From Chara braunii (lineage: Eukaryota > Streptophyta > Charophyceae > Charales > Characeae): 38,558 nt of DNA. A program made the translations under genes and the position numbers. The stretch covers positions 4,929,319 through 4,967,876 of the forward strand of contig BFEA01000011.1 in the NCBI GenBank assembly GCA_003427395.1, given 5' to 3'. Shown here one piece after another: positions 8,404 to 19,465 of this stretch. The notes under the pieces were generated by a model that did no database searches, was not told where the DNA came from, and saw nothing but the letters and a program-made list of their open reading frames with translations. The stretch's first letter is position 1; each line of letters begins with the position of its first letter.

Positions 8404-8650
8404 GAACACTACACTCTTCCCCCGAGCACAATCACAATGCACCCTGATTAGGAATGCATAAAAGCTATATTTGCGATCGGATGCGGTCGAGATGAGGGTG
8501 CGTTGTGTTTAGCGGAACTACATCGCTTCTTCTGAACACTACCGTCTTACCTCGAGCACAATGTACCCCTGATTATGAATGCATGCAAAGCCATCTTTGC
8601 GGTTCGATACGGTCGAGATAAGCGTGCGTTGTGTTCGGGGGAATACGGTA
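8404..8650. mobile_element. Two adjacent diverged family A foldbacks
   Basis: Copy 1 (about 8404-8516) and copy 2 (about 8540-8650) each start with CCCGAGCACAAT or CTCGAGCACAAT. Each ends with GGTGCGTTGTGTTTAGCGG or GCGTGCGTTGTGTTCGGGGG. Each has the interior TTATGAATGCATGCAAAGC or a close variant. TCGCTTCTTCTGAACACTAC precedes both, so the pair is a tandem duplication including flank. Confidence 0.7.
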
Positions 8651-8775
8651 AGGATGCGAGTGGTGGCTCGGAGGAAGGCAACATCACCGGCGACAGGCAT
8701 CCTACTGTCAATGACCGCCAGACAAGCCATAAGAGCAGTGATTAGGGAGTGTCAATCAAGGCACCGATCGCTATC

Positions 8776-8890
8776 TCACCACCGAGAGACCGTTAGATGT
8801 CAGACCAACCAACGAGAGACCGTCAGATGAAAGAATTGGTAGTGCACACGTGTGTGGATGGATCCCACCAACGAGAGATCGTCAGATGCC
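8776..8890. repeat. Short dispersed direct repeats
   Basis: ACGAGAGACCGTCAGATG or a one-base variant occurs at about 8781, 8811 and 8871, and GTCAGATGCC again near 8954. TCTTCTTTCATT at 8898 is inverted as AATGAAAGAAGA at 8970. Confidence 0.6.
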
Positions 8891-9153
8891 CGACATCTTC
8901 TTTCATTGAGACAAGAGGCATTCGCATCCTACTGAGAAAGAGGGACTCGAATCGTCAGATGCCATCAACAATGAAAGAAGATCTCGGGCCTGACAGGAAC
9001 CACACACGTCTGCTCTACCGTTCGACCTGTCACTACCTTCTTCTCGCGAAAAGAACGCAAGGTCGTTAAGAGCTCGATCTGCGGTATCTTTCAGTCTAAG
9101 GGCATCCTCACGCCCTCAAAATCGCAAAATCGCAAAATGAGTGGCCAGGGACA

Positions 9154-9246
9154 AGGTCCCACTTGCGCAAATTAGGAGATTTCGGCCGTTGATCTTTGCT
9201 ATCTACGGTAAGTATCTCTTAATCCGTGCAAGTGGGACCTAGCCCC
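9154..9246. mobile_element. Foldback element with AGGTCCCACTTGC ends
   Basis: AGGTCCCACTTGCGCA at the left is mirrored by TGCAAGTGGGACCTAGCCCC at the right. It belongs to the same terminal family as 2867-2980 but has a different interior, as expected for MITE sub-families sharing only transposase-recognised ends. Confidence 0.7.
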
Positions 9247-9359
9247 AGATTGAGTACTCGTAACCGGAGGACTCGATCTGGCCGCTCGTTTTGTTATCTT
9301 GTGAGTTTGACGGCCTCCTAGTGTGCGTATAAAGTACAATTCGGGGGAAGAAGGTACTA

Positions 9360-10990
9360 ATTTGTCACAGGAGGGAAATGGAAGAGAGCAGAGTTGATGC
9401 TATACCAGGATCGGGACTTGAGGGAGTGCGTACAGGGAACCAGGGTTGCAACTAGATCGGGAAGATCGGAGGGCGAGCAGGGACGGATGCGGAGCTGACG
9501 CGACGAGGCCCGGCGGACGAAATGGGGCACCACCAGACGAATCGAGTGTAGATATAGGGGGGTGGAGAGGGTTGGAAAAAGAAAGGGTTTACACGCATAA
9601 AGGGGTAAGGAGGGGTCATCGGACAGAAGGACGGGCCACGAAGGAGACGCAGCCTTCATTTGAGAAATGGGGAAGACCCCGAGGAGGCGGAATTGCGGGA
9701 AGCAGGGCACACGCATAGAGGGGGATGAGGGGAAAGGTGTAAGTAGAGCACGGGAACGAGAGGGAGGCTCATACATCGGCCGAGGAGAACGGAGGGGAGG
9801 GACGATGGGAACAACGCGTACGACAACCGGGGGCGAATGAGGGGAACGAGAGGGAGGTGTGCACGACAATCCTCGCGGGAGGCCACACGCGGAAAAGGTG
9901 GGGAAGGTCCGCTGTCGGAATCAGGAACAAAAATGAGATTGTGGGGGTGGCCAGACAGCGCATGGAGGGGAATAAAACAAGGAGGTCGGGGCAACGGAAT
10001 CGCAATTTGGGAGGGGATGACGAGAGGAGGGGGAGAAGCCAAGGAAATCAAGAAGGAATTGTTCCAGGAGGGAGAGCGTCAGGATCGGACGAGGAAGCAC
10101 TAAAGCAATACTGGGAAGGAGGATGACAACAAGAAAAAAAAAAAAAAAAGAGGATGACACCAGTGGGAGAGCGAGCCAGCAGGATCGGGAGGGGAGCGGG
10201 GACGAGTAGGGGATAATGGGTGGCAACCGGGGGACTAGAGCATCGCGATCACGGGAAGGTGGTCGAGATCCGGGGGAAGGTGGTCGGGATCGAGGGAAGG
10301 TGGTCGGGATCGAGGGAAGGTGGTCGGGATGGGGGGGAAGGTAGTCGCAACGAGGTGGCAGGAGGTCGGGATAGGAGAGGGAGGTCGTCGCGATCGGGTG
10401 AATGGAATCGTTCCGAAGGCGAAGGAAGTCGGGATAGCGGAGGGAGAGGTCGAGAACTGAGGAAGAGATCGCGATTGGAGGCAGAGGTAATCGCAGCGAG
10501 CGGCAAAGAGGTCGGGATAGAGGAGTAGGTTGCGACCAAGGGCAAGGAGGTCACGATCGGAGGCTGGAAGGTACACGAAACGGGGTGGCGCTAGGGAAGG
10601 GAAAAGAGGAGCAGAAGGCGGATATCGAACGAAGGGACTGAGGATAAAGACATGGAGGCGGCGGCGGCGGCAGCGGACGCGGAAGTGATCGGGGGAGTGG
10701 AGGGGAAGGAGATACAAATGCGGGCGCGAGTAAAACCGGAGAGGGGGAACAGCGTCGATGCTGCGATTAGGGGGGGAAGAGAGGAGGGGAAGGATGCGCA
10801 ATGTCAGGGTGCAAGAGAAAGACAGAGGGGGAGAATCGAGATGAAGACGCCAGGATGTATACGTAGTGTGGAGGGGAGGAAGGCATGATGCGGAGAGGCA
10901 GACGGAAGGTGTACAGGAGGATCGGGATCTCTATTCGAAGGGGTAGAGGAGAGCGAGAGGAGAGGAGAAGCGGGGATCTGCGGGAAAGGA
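9360..10990. other. Purine-rich + strand domain, no gene supported
   Basis: For about 1.6 kb the + strand is dominated by G and A. Overlapping open frames on both strands (Ser/Pro/Leu-rich on minus, Gly/Arg/Glu-rich on plus) follow from the skew and contain no recognisable domain. Confidence 0.6.
10256..10345. repeat. 20-21-bp minisatellite
   Basis: About four tandem units of GGTGGTCGGGATCGAGGGAA with small changes, degrading on the right into GGTAGTCGCAAC and further GGTCG-GAT phrases. Confidence 0.8.
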
Positions 10991-11111
10991 CAAGATGGAC
11001 GAGGACGGGAGATTGACAGGAGCAGCCTACCCTGTTCTTGTCGATCTGCGTCGACCACGCCCTGCCCTTGAATTTTGCACGACTAAGCTTTCTCTCCCTG
11101 CTCTTCGAACA

Positions 11112-11114
<3 letters not shown>

Positions 11115-11199
<85 letters not shown>
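11115..11199. repeat. (CT)n(GT)n compound microsatellite
   Basis: About 26 CT units followed directly by about 16 GT units. Open frames crossing it are not supported as coding. Confidence 0.95.
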
Positions 11200-11203
<4 letters not shown>

Positions 11204-11369
11204 CTCTGTGTCCCTCTGCAATGATCGCCGAAGCCCTGCGTTGCCCTGCGTTGCCCTGCGCGCCAGCAGGAGACTTTCCCCTCCCTCCAGTGCACCTGGT
11301 TCCTCTCGACCCCGCCGACTTTCCAAGGCGTTGGAACTGCTGAATTTCCCATTTTCAAATACCCTGGAA

Positions 11370-11403
11370 GGGCGCGAAGGGCGGCTTCCCGCCCTTCGCG
11401 CCC
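11370..11403. repeat. 15-bp perfect GC-rich hairpin, 4-nt loop
   Basis: GGGCGCGAAGGGCGG and CCGCCCTTCGCGCCC are exact complements around CTTC. This is a very stable stem on either strand. No T-run follows, so it is not a bacterial-type terminator. Confidence 0.85.
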
Positions 11404-11851
11404 GTTCCGACCCGTCATCTTTCCCCTGCGCCGCGTCACCTCCCTCCCGCTTCCGGCGGAGATTCGTTCCCTGTCGGAAGCCTCCTTCGGCCGAAGACAG
11501 GACCACGCGTCCCTCGAACCAACCGCCTCACCGCATTCTCGGTGCCGAAACTCATCGGAACACTTTTTGGGGGGACACGTTGTCTGTCGCCCCTGTAATT
11601 TCCATTATTTTGCGTGGCGCCCCTCCGACGGCCGATTTACCCGGTCGTGCCTCTGCGGCCTCTGAACTTTCCTGCATGCCCCTTTCAGCAAGGGGTGCAG
11701 CTTTCCGCGGTGTCCTCACGGGACGGCCAGTCCCATTTCACCAGTCCCTGCGGTATATGCCCTCATTAGTGGCATGTGCGGCCACTCGTGTTGCTCCTTG
11801 ACCTCATGGCTTTGCCACGTACCATCGTGATACACTGAGCAAGATAGAGTG
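11404..11851. other. GC-rich open stretch, no gene recognised
   Basis: A + strand frame stays open from about 10995 through the microsatellite to a stop at 11801. Its non-repetitive C-terminal part shows no recognisable domain. Treated as unproven. Confidence 0.4.
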
Positions 11852-11852
11852 A

Positions 11853-11950
11853 ATGTGTGTGTGTGTGTGTGTGTGTGTACGTGTGTGTGTGAGTGTGTGT
11901 GTGAGTGTGTGTGTGAGAGAGAGAGACAGAGAGAGAGAGAGAAAGAGAAA
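11853..11950. repeat. (GT)n/(GA)n microsatellite
   Basis: GT units with periodic GA interruptions, then GAGA with CAGA, to about 11950. Confidence 0.9.
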
Positions 11951-12154
11951 GAAGAGTGTAGGAAATAGACAGAGAGTGAGTGGCAGAGCGATGGAGAGGC
12001 TATGGAGCGGTAGAGTGCATGAGTTGCACTTTCGTATACTCCATCCTCGGCTTGGTCAACGTTTTATACAGTAATAAACATTGACCTGGCCCGTGACTTA
12101 GGCTGTCGGAACCTTGACTTGATCCTGGGCCCGGGCCGGTACCGCTGTTGACAT

Positions 12155-12236
12155 CAGTGTGGACCTGGGTCTGGCCAGGTCGCCGTTGACCTGGGTCTGG
12201 CCAGGTCGCCGTTGACCTGGGTCTGGGCCCGGGCCT
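12155..12236. repeat. 26-bp minisatellite GTTGACCTGGGTCTGGCCAG
   Basis: Two full 26-bp units and flanking partial units (also near 12930-12960). The unit is built from GACCTGGGTCTGG and CCAGGTCGCC. Confidence 0.8.
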
Positions 12237-12795
12237 GTAGCGGGAACACAGGCTAGGAGCAGGCCACGGAGACAGCCGAGGAAGGTCGGGCAGCTATGCC
12301 CAGGCACGTAGGATGCAGCAAACAGGAGGGCATAGCATGCAGCAGACAAACAGGCAGGCATGCAGCAGTCAGGCAGGCAGACAAACACGTAGACACATAG
12401 GCAAACAGACATGCAGACACATAGGCAGACAGACAGCGAGATAGGCAGGCAGACAGACATGTATGCAGACAGACAGGGAGGCAGACAGGCAGACAGACAG
12501 GTGGGGAGATACGAAGGCAGAGAGGCAGACAAACACACACACAGGCAGACAGGCGTGTCTGTTTCTCTATCAGCCTGTCTGCCTCCGTGTCTGCTTGCAT
12601 GTCTCTCTGTCCGTGTGTGTGTGTGTGTCTCTGTGAGGCAGGCAGGCAGACAGGCATGCAGCGAGAGAGGCAGGCAGACAGGCATGCAGGCAGAGAGGCA
12701 GACAGGCACACAGGCAGAGAGGCAGACAGGCACGCAGGCAGAGAGGCAAGCAGACAGGTAGATAGACACGCATGCAGAGAGAGGCAGGCAAACCT
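12226..12795. repeat. CAGG/CAGA tetranucleotide minisatellite, block 1
   Basis: Unique-looking head (GGGAACACAGGCTAGGAGCA) followed by several hundred bases of CAGGCAGA, CAGACAGG and related units. A stretch at about 12550-12630 is inverted (CTGTCTGCC), giving back-to-back repeat arms. Cys/Leu-rich minus frames and Gly/Arg/Gln/Asp-rich plus frames are readings of the 4-bp repeat. Confidence 0.9.
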
Positions 12796-12971
12796 TTAAT
12801 GATGGATTTTTTTTTTATTTTTTTTTTTCACGGCTCCAAGTACAGGTCTGCGTCCAGTGGCAGATGTTGACGTGGCCATGGTCTCGACCTGTACCGCCCT
12901 TGGCCTGGGTCTAGGCCCGGGCCTATATGGCCGTTGACCTGGGTCTGGTCAGGTTGCTGTTGACTTGCGTA

Positions 12972-13320
12972 TGGGCCCGTGCCTGTACCGGGAACACAGG
13001 CTAGGAGCAGGCCACGGAGACAGGCCCGAGGAAGGCCGGGCAGCTATGCCCAGGCAAGTAGGATGCAGCCGACAGGCAGGCATAGCATGTAGCAGACAGG
13101 CAGGCAGGCATGCCCAGGGGCATGCATGCAGCAGGCAGGCAGGCAGACAAACACGAAGACATATAGGCAGACAGACATGCAGACACATAGGCAGACAGGC
13201 AGGCAAACAAACACATATGCAGGCAAACAGACGGGGAGATACGAAGGCAGACAGGCAGATAGGCAGCCACACACGGAAGCAGACACGCAGGCAAACACGC
13301 ATGCAGACACGCATGCAATT
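12972..13320. repeat. Direct duplication of the 12226 block
   Basis: From GGGCCCGTGCCTGTACCGGG onward this repeats 12226 onward in order: the head, GCAGCTATGCCCAGGCAAGT, the CAGG array and GGGGAGATACGAAGGCAGA. The offset is about 746 bp. The copies differ by substitutions and repeat number, so this is an old segmental duplication. Confidence 0.85.
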
Positions 13321-13360
13321 CTATCTACTTACTGCTTGGTTGGTTTGTTTTTATTTAAAC

Positions 13361-13410
13361 CAATCAATCAATCAATCACTCAATCAATCAATTATAATCA
13401 ATCAATCTCC
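13361..13410. repeat. (AATC)n microsatellite
   Basis: About ten AATC/CAAT units with one CACT interruption, followed by T-rich low complexity. Confidence 0.9.
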
Positions 13411-13654
13411 CTTTTTTTTGTTTTTTTTATTTTTTGTTTTCCCTTTCAAAGGCCAGGCTGTGCATAGGCCCAGACTGGGTGTTTGGTCCAGGCCCAGGCC
13501 TAAGCCGCTAGCCGGGTCCAGGTATAGGCCCGGAGCATTTTTCTTGCTGGTTTTTTTTCCCCCCCCTAAATTCAAAGTCCACGCTTGGACCTGTACATAG
13601 GCCCAAACTGGGCCTGAATGCTAAGTGTTTGGTCCAGGCCTCAGTCGTTGCCGG

Positions 13655-13750
13655 GGCCCAGGCAGACAGGCAGGCAGACAGACAGGCAGGCAGACAGGCA
13701 GGCAGACAGACAGGCAGGCAGACAGACAGGCAGGCAGAGAGGCAGACGGG
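13655..13750. repeat. CAGACAGGCAGG minisatellite, block 3
   Basis: About 95 bp of CAGACAGG/CAGGCAGA. Upstream, the phrase CATAGGCCCAGACTGGG is duplicated (13461 and 13592). Confidence 0.9.
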
Positions 13751-14034
13751 AAAGCGTTGACCTGGCCCTGGCCCACAAACACCCTGGCAGGCAGGCATGC
13801 AGATGGTCGGCGCATATGGTCAAGCGTCTGCTCCATACCAACAATTATCGGCGGACGTTGACCTGGCGCTGACCCACAGACGCCTCATGCAGACAGTCAT
13901 TTAATTTGCACTTGGCATATTCTTTGTTCTTCGTGGCGGTCGGCGCAGATGGTCAAGCGTCCGCTCAACATAACGTCGCGGTCAGGACACATGGTCGGAA
14001 AGCGGGTGCGGGATCATCACGCTCCGATTTGCCG

Positions 14035-15376
14035 ATGCATATCGATGAAGCAGATGATCTAGATGTTTCATACGATCATTACCTCTATGATGATGATTGC
14101 AGAATGCATAAGTACGTCCAAGATTGTGAACAATATGAGTATACCATGGCGAGGGAGATGCATGATATGGAACAACGTCGCCATCAATCGAATGTTGTGG
14201 TGCGGTATGGTGTGGTGGGTAAGGTTCCAAATGATCATGCCTTGAGGGAAGTATTTGGTAGGTTCGTTACGGACAACCAAGGACTTCGTTGGACTCAGGA
14301 TGAGTTATTGGATATGTTGAAAAATAAGGTGGAACTGGATGCAGTTAAGCGTGCGTTGGCCAACATTGAGCTCAACGCAAAATTAGTTATCGAAAATTTT
14401 CTTCAAGAGGAACGAAACGATGAGGTGAAAGATTCCTCTGTGTCCGATACTGTGCATGTCAAAGAGGAGCCAAAAGTTAACATGAACATGGAGATGCGGA
14501 TTCGTTCTCGAATGAGGTCGAAAATTCAAGATGATTTGATTGATGAGATTGTTAAGTATAGCACCCTAGTTCATCTCCACCTGCTGGAAGAGTATGATGG
14601 TTTGCGTCGGCGATTTGAAAAGGCGGAATGTGCAGTGAGGAGATTGTTGTCAGGTCGTAGCATGGCGTGGAAAAATCCATTTTTCGAAATGTAGTCTTCG
14701 ATTTTCGACCAACTGAAAGTTTGAAGGTTCTTCCGAAAAGCGATCTGATTGCGATGTTACATTCACTTCGAACTGTTGTTTATGAGCTGACTCACAAAAA
14801 TGCAATGTTGGAGGTGCAAAATGCCATGCAGTTTCCTGTGAGCGACAACCAGATGAGGGCAACGGTGGTCAATCTTGACCAATTGTATAAGGAGGCACGC
14901 GAAAAGTTGAATGTCGTGTTTGTGGACAAATTCGGTGACCGGTGGGATTACCAATCCAGGTTTTATTGGGTTCAACGTCACAATGAGCAGGTGTACCAGC
15001 TTAGGAAATTGTTTGGCGACGTCGTGCTAACTCATTCACCTAAACGATTTATGGAGGAGTTAAGCAATGTGAAGAAGGAGTTGAATGTTCTTGCGAGCAT
15101 GAATAAAGAACACGAAAAAAACTCAATGAGACTGTAATTGCATTGGTGAAATCTTTCAATCGCCAATGTCCTAGATGTCGTCAAACATATTGGGCACGAT
15201 TGAACTTTACAAGGATAAATGAACTCTCTGTTGTTAAACCGAAATGTGATAGGAACATAAACATTTATCCCGATGAACATTGTCAGATCAATGAGGACGA
15301 CGAATTTGCGATGGAAGAAAGAAGGAAGCGACTTCGCGAATTGGTAGAGGGAGATAAACAGGGTGGTATTTCATGA
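14035..15376 (+). CDS. Unrecognised ~447-residue protein, two apparent frameshifts
   Basis: The reading passes through three frames: one to a stop at 14694, the next from about 14667 to 15137, and the last to 15376. Both changes fall at A-runs (AAAAA near 14670, AAAAAAA near 15115). One missing A at each would give a continuous frame through AWKKSIFRNVV and HEKKLNETVIALV, as sequencing error or young decay would. I prefer the ATG at 14035 (MHIDEADDLD), because sequence before it repeats a non-coding phrase at 13806. The product is hydrophilic and highly charged, with an acidic N-terminus, long probably helical stretches (EKAECAVRRLLS, EELSNVKKELNVL) and a C-terminal CPRC-x-TYW segment with further Cys that could bind zinc. 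I recognise no family. AT-richer codons resemble the Helitron downstream, so it may be that element's accessory ORF. That link is inference. Confidence 0.5.
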
Positions 15377-15765
15377 CTCTTGAATTCATCATTCAGAGAA
15401 ATAAAAGTAACAAGAATGAAAGAGGAGGGAGGAGAGGAACGAGGCGAAGGATGTAGGGTGCAGGGATGACGATAGTTGCAAAGGGAGAAAGGAGTTATAA
15501 ATAGAAGGGAAAAAATTGTTGTTTGTTGTTCTTACCATAAACGCATCGCCTGATGTATTGTTAGATAGGTAAATGAGTGGAGCTTCGTGGACAGGATGAT
15601 GCAGAAGTGGGAGTGGGTAGAGTGAGAGGGATAACGAAGAGGTGGAGTGAGATGGCAGCAAGAACACATCATTTCACATTGTTTTTATTCCATTAATGAT
15701 GATGACACTTGAAAGTGTTTTATGATAACACTCTTGAGTTCTGTTTTTTCTCTGTCTTATTTAAA
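15377..15765. other. No gene recognised
   Basis: Purine-rich sequence with an AATAAA-like GAAATAAAAG shortly after the upstream stop (15399-15408), which could serve as a polyadenylation signal. No other feature is seen. Confidence 0.4.
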
Positions 15766-15767
15766 TC

Positions 15768-15826
<59 letters not shown>

Positions 15827-15864
15827 ACACACACATTTAATTCGTCTCTTTTTTTATTTAAGTC

Positions 15865-15922
<58 letters not shown>

Positions 15923-15929
15923 TTATCTT

Positions 15930-15992
<63 letters not shown>

Positions 15993-16250
15993 NTTTTTTC
16001 TCTCTCAGAGACTTTCTCTCTCTTCGCTCTCTCTATTTTTCTTTCTCTCCCCCTCTCTCTGTCTACCACACATTGCTCCTATGCGTCTCCATAAGTCAAA
16101 AAGTGAAAACAATATTCTCTGAAATTCTTTTTTTTTCCCTTTTATCAGTTTTTTTTCCTTATTCCCCCCTTTTTCTCTCTCTCTCTCTCTCTTATTTATG
16201 TTGTTTCTCTCTCTTTTTTTTTTTTTTTTTTTACTTTTTTTTTTTTAGAA
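15768..16250. repeat. (CT)n/(ATCT)n/T-rich compound microsatellite cluster
   Basis: (CT)n at 15771-15822, (CT)n then (ATCT)n at 15866-15925, (CT)n at 15932-15992, an ambiguous N at 15993, and T-runs at 16213-16247. The N marks a homopolymer/microsatellite consensus failure. Confidence 0.95.
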
Positions 16251-16639
16251 CTATTCATGAAATTGGAAGAAAATATTGTTGATGTATACAAATAAAACTT
16301 GTCTTAGTCGTTTGTTGGTATGTGATCTCGTGTTTTATGTGTTCATAGTTATGGAGATGATATTAATCCTTAGTTACTAACATTTGTTAAATTTCGTTTT
16401 TCAATTTTGTATGGTTTTGTGTGTTCATTCTTATACTGTTATGCTTATTCTTAAAAAACAACCAGGTGAGTATCCCTCAAAATATGGACATGAGATAATG
16501 TTGAAAACCGGTTTAGATGAGTATGGAAAAAAAAAAAAATGTAGACTTAAATGTTCTGTGATGTTATAATGTAAATTTTATGAATAATTTGAAAGCAAAA
16601 GTTTCGGTAATAAATTAAAATAATAAAAAACAATAACAA

Positions 16640-17640
16640 ACTTAGGCTGTCTTCCAGTAAACGGTATCGAAGGAAAGTAAAACATGCTGGGGAACAATCA
16701 AGGTACGTATGATTGGTCTACATGGGGCGTTGAAAATACTCAGGCGCTTATGTGAAGCAAATTAAGTGTTATTGGGAGGGGGGGTCACACTTTGTATTTC
16801 GAATGAATATTGGAAAAGGAACCAATCCTATAAGAAGGAATAAAGCTGACAATAAACGTAGTTTTTTTCCCAAGGCACTCGTGCTATCTCGAATGACCTC
16901 CTCTTGCTTCGACCCGTTCCAAAAAGTCTTGTACTCTACCCCCTTTGTTCCTATCTCTTCAAAGTCGCCCAAGCAAAAGAGGAAAAGAAAAGTGAGGCCA
17001 TCAACGGTTTGCCCGACCTCGATCGCTGGGAACGACTCTTCCTGGATCCACGACCTTCGAGGATGGCTGGGGAGAGGTGCGACACGCCGCATAGACCCAT
17101 TTATGGGGGTGGTGCAATGTTGTTGAGGTGGAGCCAACTTCTACTTCTGAGATTTGGGCCGTGTGCTCCGGCGAGGAGAATGGATACTACGAACTACTTT
17201 ATAGCGATCGGGGCTCGGAAAGGTCCGCGAAGACATTTTAGCTTCTTCAAATCTTTTGTGGACGGATGATTGACTTAGAATACCTCAGGCTGACCACAAG
17301 TAGGAGCCGCCTCGATTTATGTGGATTGGAGCCAAAAGAAGTTATGATTCCAGTGACAAATTTATCCGAACAGGAAAGAGAGCCCTGCCAGAGAATGACA
17401 AAGGGCAAACGTGGACAAACGAGGTACGTACGACTCTATCGCATGGGGTCCTGAAAAGACTAAGGGACGTATAGGATCACAAATCGAACATAAGAACCGA
17501 ATGAGGCATAGCAACAAAATAGGAGACGTCTTATTTAACCTCAATAGGAGTCCAAAGAAGTTCCGGTCCCGATTAAACATTTTCACAAACATGAAACTGA
17601 ACCTATACATATGTATTCGCACAGACAAATAAATTCTGAT
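16640..17640 (+). other. Unidentified ~1-kb segment with distinct composition
   Basis: The microsatellites stop here, base composition is even, and several medium frames overlap on both strands (16752-17126, 16904-17269 and a minus frame 16769-17137). None matches a family I know. A ~59-bp phrase around AAGGTACGTATGATTGG (16703) has a diverged copy around GAGGTACGTACGACTC (17420), both followed by CATGGGG. An organelle-derived or intron-like origin is possible but unproven. Confidence 0.3.
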
Positions 17641-17949
17641 ATGAATTGACATTGATTAACCTGGATAGACGCGCTAAAAAAAAATAAAAAATGAACTGAC
17701 TCCTTATTTTTTTTTTATTTTTTGTGCTTCTCATTTCAACTGCGTTTTACGTGTTGCACTACATCTTTTTTGTTTTTCCTGTTTTCTTTTCTATTTGACA
17801 CTATATTACTGTTCTTCATATAATCACATCTATATACAGATGTTTTGAGGTGTGTTATTTTTCTTCCGATTGTCTATATGCCATCTTATTCCTCCTATCT
17901 GCCATGACGTGCCCATGTACAAATACGTACGTACGTGCCCATTAATATA
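17641..17949. other. No gene recognised
   Basis: AT-rich sequence with poly-T near 17707-17720 and a short ACGTACGTACGT palindromic run at 17925-17936. Confidence 0.5.
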
Positions 17950-18096
17950 GCAGACGACCAAGGTCAACATGACGATTCAACCAACAGTAATCTATCCACC
18001 GTTCCAACCTTCTCTTCATCTGCGGATAGTTCCTTACATGTTCCGTGAAAGCTTTGCAAACGCCTTCGTCGTTGTGAAAGGGCTGTTAAGAATGCT

Positions 18097-19465
18097 TTGG
18101 TGTTTTCGTCGATAGTATCAAAGTGTACTCGGTGTCCTTCTGTTGTTCCAGGGCAAGCTGGTTTGTCTTCGTTAGACGACCCTTCTTTCTCATTCAACCA
18201 TGGATTGGGATTGCGTATAGATTCGGATATTACTCCCGATCGCTCTGCGAGTGAGACACCGATGTCATCACAACACGAACACAGTAAACGAGGATGACCA
18301 CTTTCCTAAAGTCGTCGAACCCGAAGGTTCTTTACAACAGGCAGTAGGTGCTGCAGGTGAGGGGATTGCTTCGAGGAAAGATAAACAACCGATGGTAACT
18401 TAAGATGATGGTCCTGATTGTTCTCCCGAAGAACATTATAGTGATAGGTCTCTATCTTTTCGACAAACGATTCCATCGATGAATGATTTCACAAGCCCTG
18501 TGTATTTCAAAACAACGAGTCAATAAAATATCAATGTTCGTACGGATTGCATTACTTGTCACGAAAATCTTTCTATGACCTTGCAAAGTGAACATCCGTT
18601 TGAAATTCCTGCGGATGTTGCAATAAATGCAGATTCGGTTTCGATTTACTCGATGATTTTCTTTTGCACTCGGCACATGTGCACAATTGTTCATCGTCGA
18701 CATTGACTGCCGATGTCCGACAAAAATGTGTGGAGAGCAACCTTTCTTATACTTCGACAAATGTTCATGCACATCCATCTTTTGTTGTCACGGCCCAACC
18801 GAATTCGCCGAGCACATGGATTAAAAAGTTTATTGGATCTCATAATCGACGGAGAAAATTAATATTATGGAAACCGATTTGTTCAAGGCGCAACAGACGG
18901 TACTATATGTTTTGATTCAACGACTGCGTGCCAATAAAGTCGTGCGTCGTTTGGAACTTGTATCGTTGCAGTCGATGCCTCACCGTATGTCATCGGGCTA
19001 TGATGGAAGTGCAATAGTTGTTGAAGTACTGTAGAGTTTGATCGAGGAACGAAACAAGTCGATAGAATGAATGTTAATGAACCATGTTCGACGTCGTGTA
19101 AGATTTCAAAACGAAGGAAAAGTCAGGAAAGACGACCAAACTTTCATATTAAACGCATGCGTTTATTGAGAGATGCGGTTAAGAATCATAGGAGGAAAGA
19201 ATATGTGTGTGCTCATAAAGATTTTGTGCGGGTTGTGAGATGAACTTTATTCGTTGTGAACATCCTTCGAGAGATTAGAGCGAGTGCCTCTGCACAATTT
19301 AGGAGTGCATCTTCTCATGCAAGACAATTGAGGAGTCAATCTTCTCATGTGAGGTACTCGCAGAGTCTGTCATCGTGAGCGAGACAATCTCATAATTCAT
19401 CCGTGAGAAATTAAAATTCAAAGAACAATCACGAAGACAGTAAGTCAAATAGTCGTGAGGAAGAA
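18097..19465 (+). pseudogene. Helitron N-terminal low-complexity region, decayed
   Basis: A frame rich in Ser, Asp and Glu continues past stops from 18097 through 18520 and picks up CITCHENLSMTL and HPFEIPADVAINADSV near 18550-18630. Around 19080-19460 a basic segment (CKISKRRKSQERR) is followed by Ser/Arg/Gln-rich repeats with several stops. It precedes the Helitron zinc finger and is taken as its N-terminal leader. A short direct repeat (CATCTTCTCATG at 19309 and CAATCTTCTCATG at 19339) lies within it. Confidence 0.5.

Noticed and set aside
9357-10801. Several 80-190-codon frames in the purine-rich domain
   Set aside because: They overlap on both strands, follow from composition and show no domain.
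10995-11801. 268-codon + strand protein
   Set aside because: It reads through (CT)n(GT)n, overlaps a minus frame of similar quality, and no family is recognised. Kept only as an unproven stretch.
12098-13844. Cys/Leu-rich (minus) and Arg/Gln/Asp-rich (plus) long open frames
   Set aside because: They are readings of the CAGG/CAGA tetranucleotide repeat, open in several frames at once with no unique sequence.
17000-17200. Group II intron domain V
   Set aside because: GCCGTGTGCTCCGGCGAGG is suggestive, but the closing stem does not complete and no other intron domains were found.
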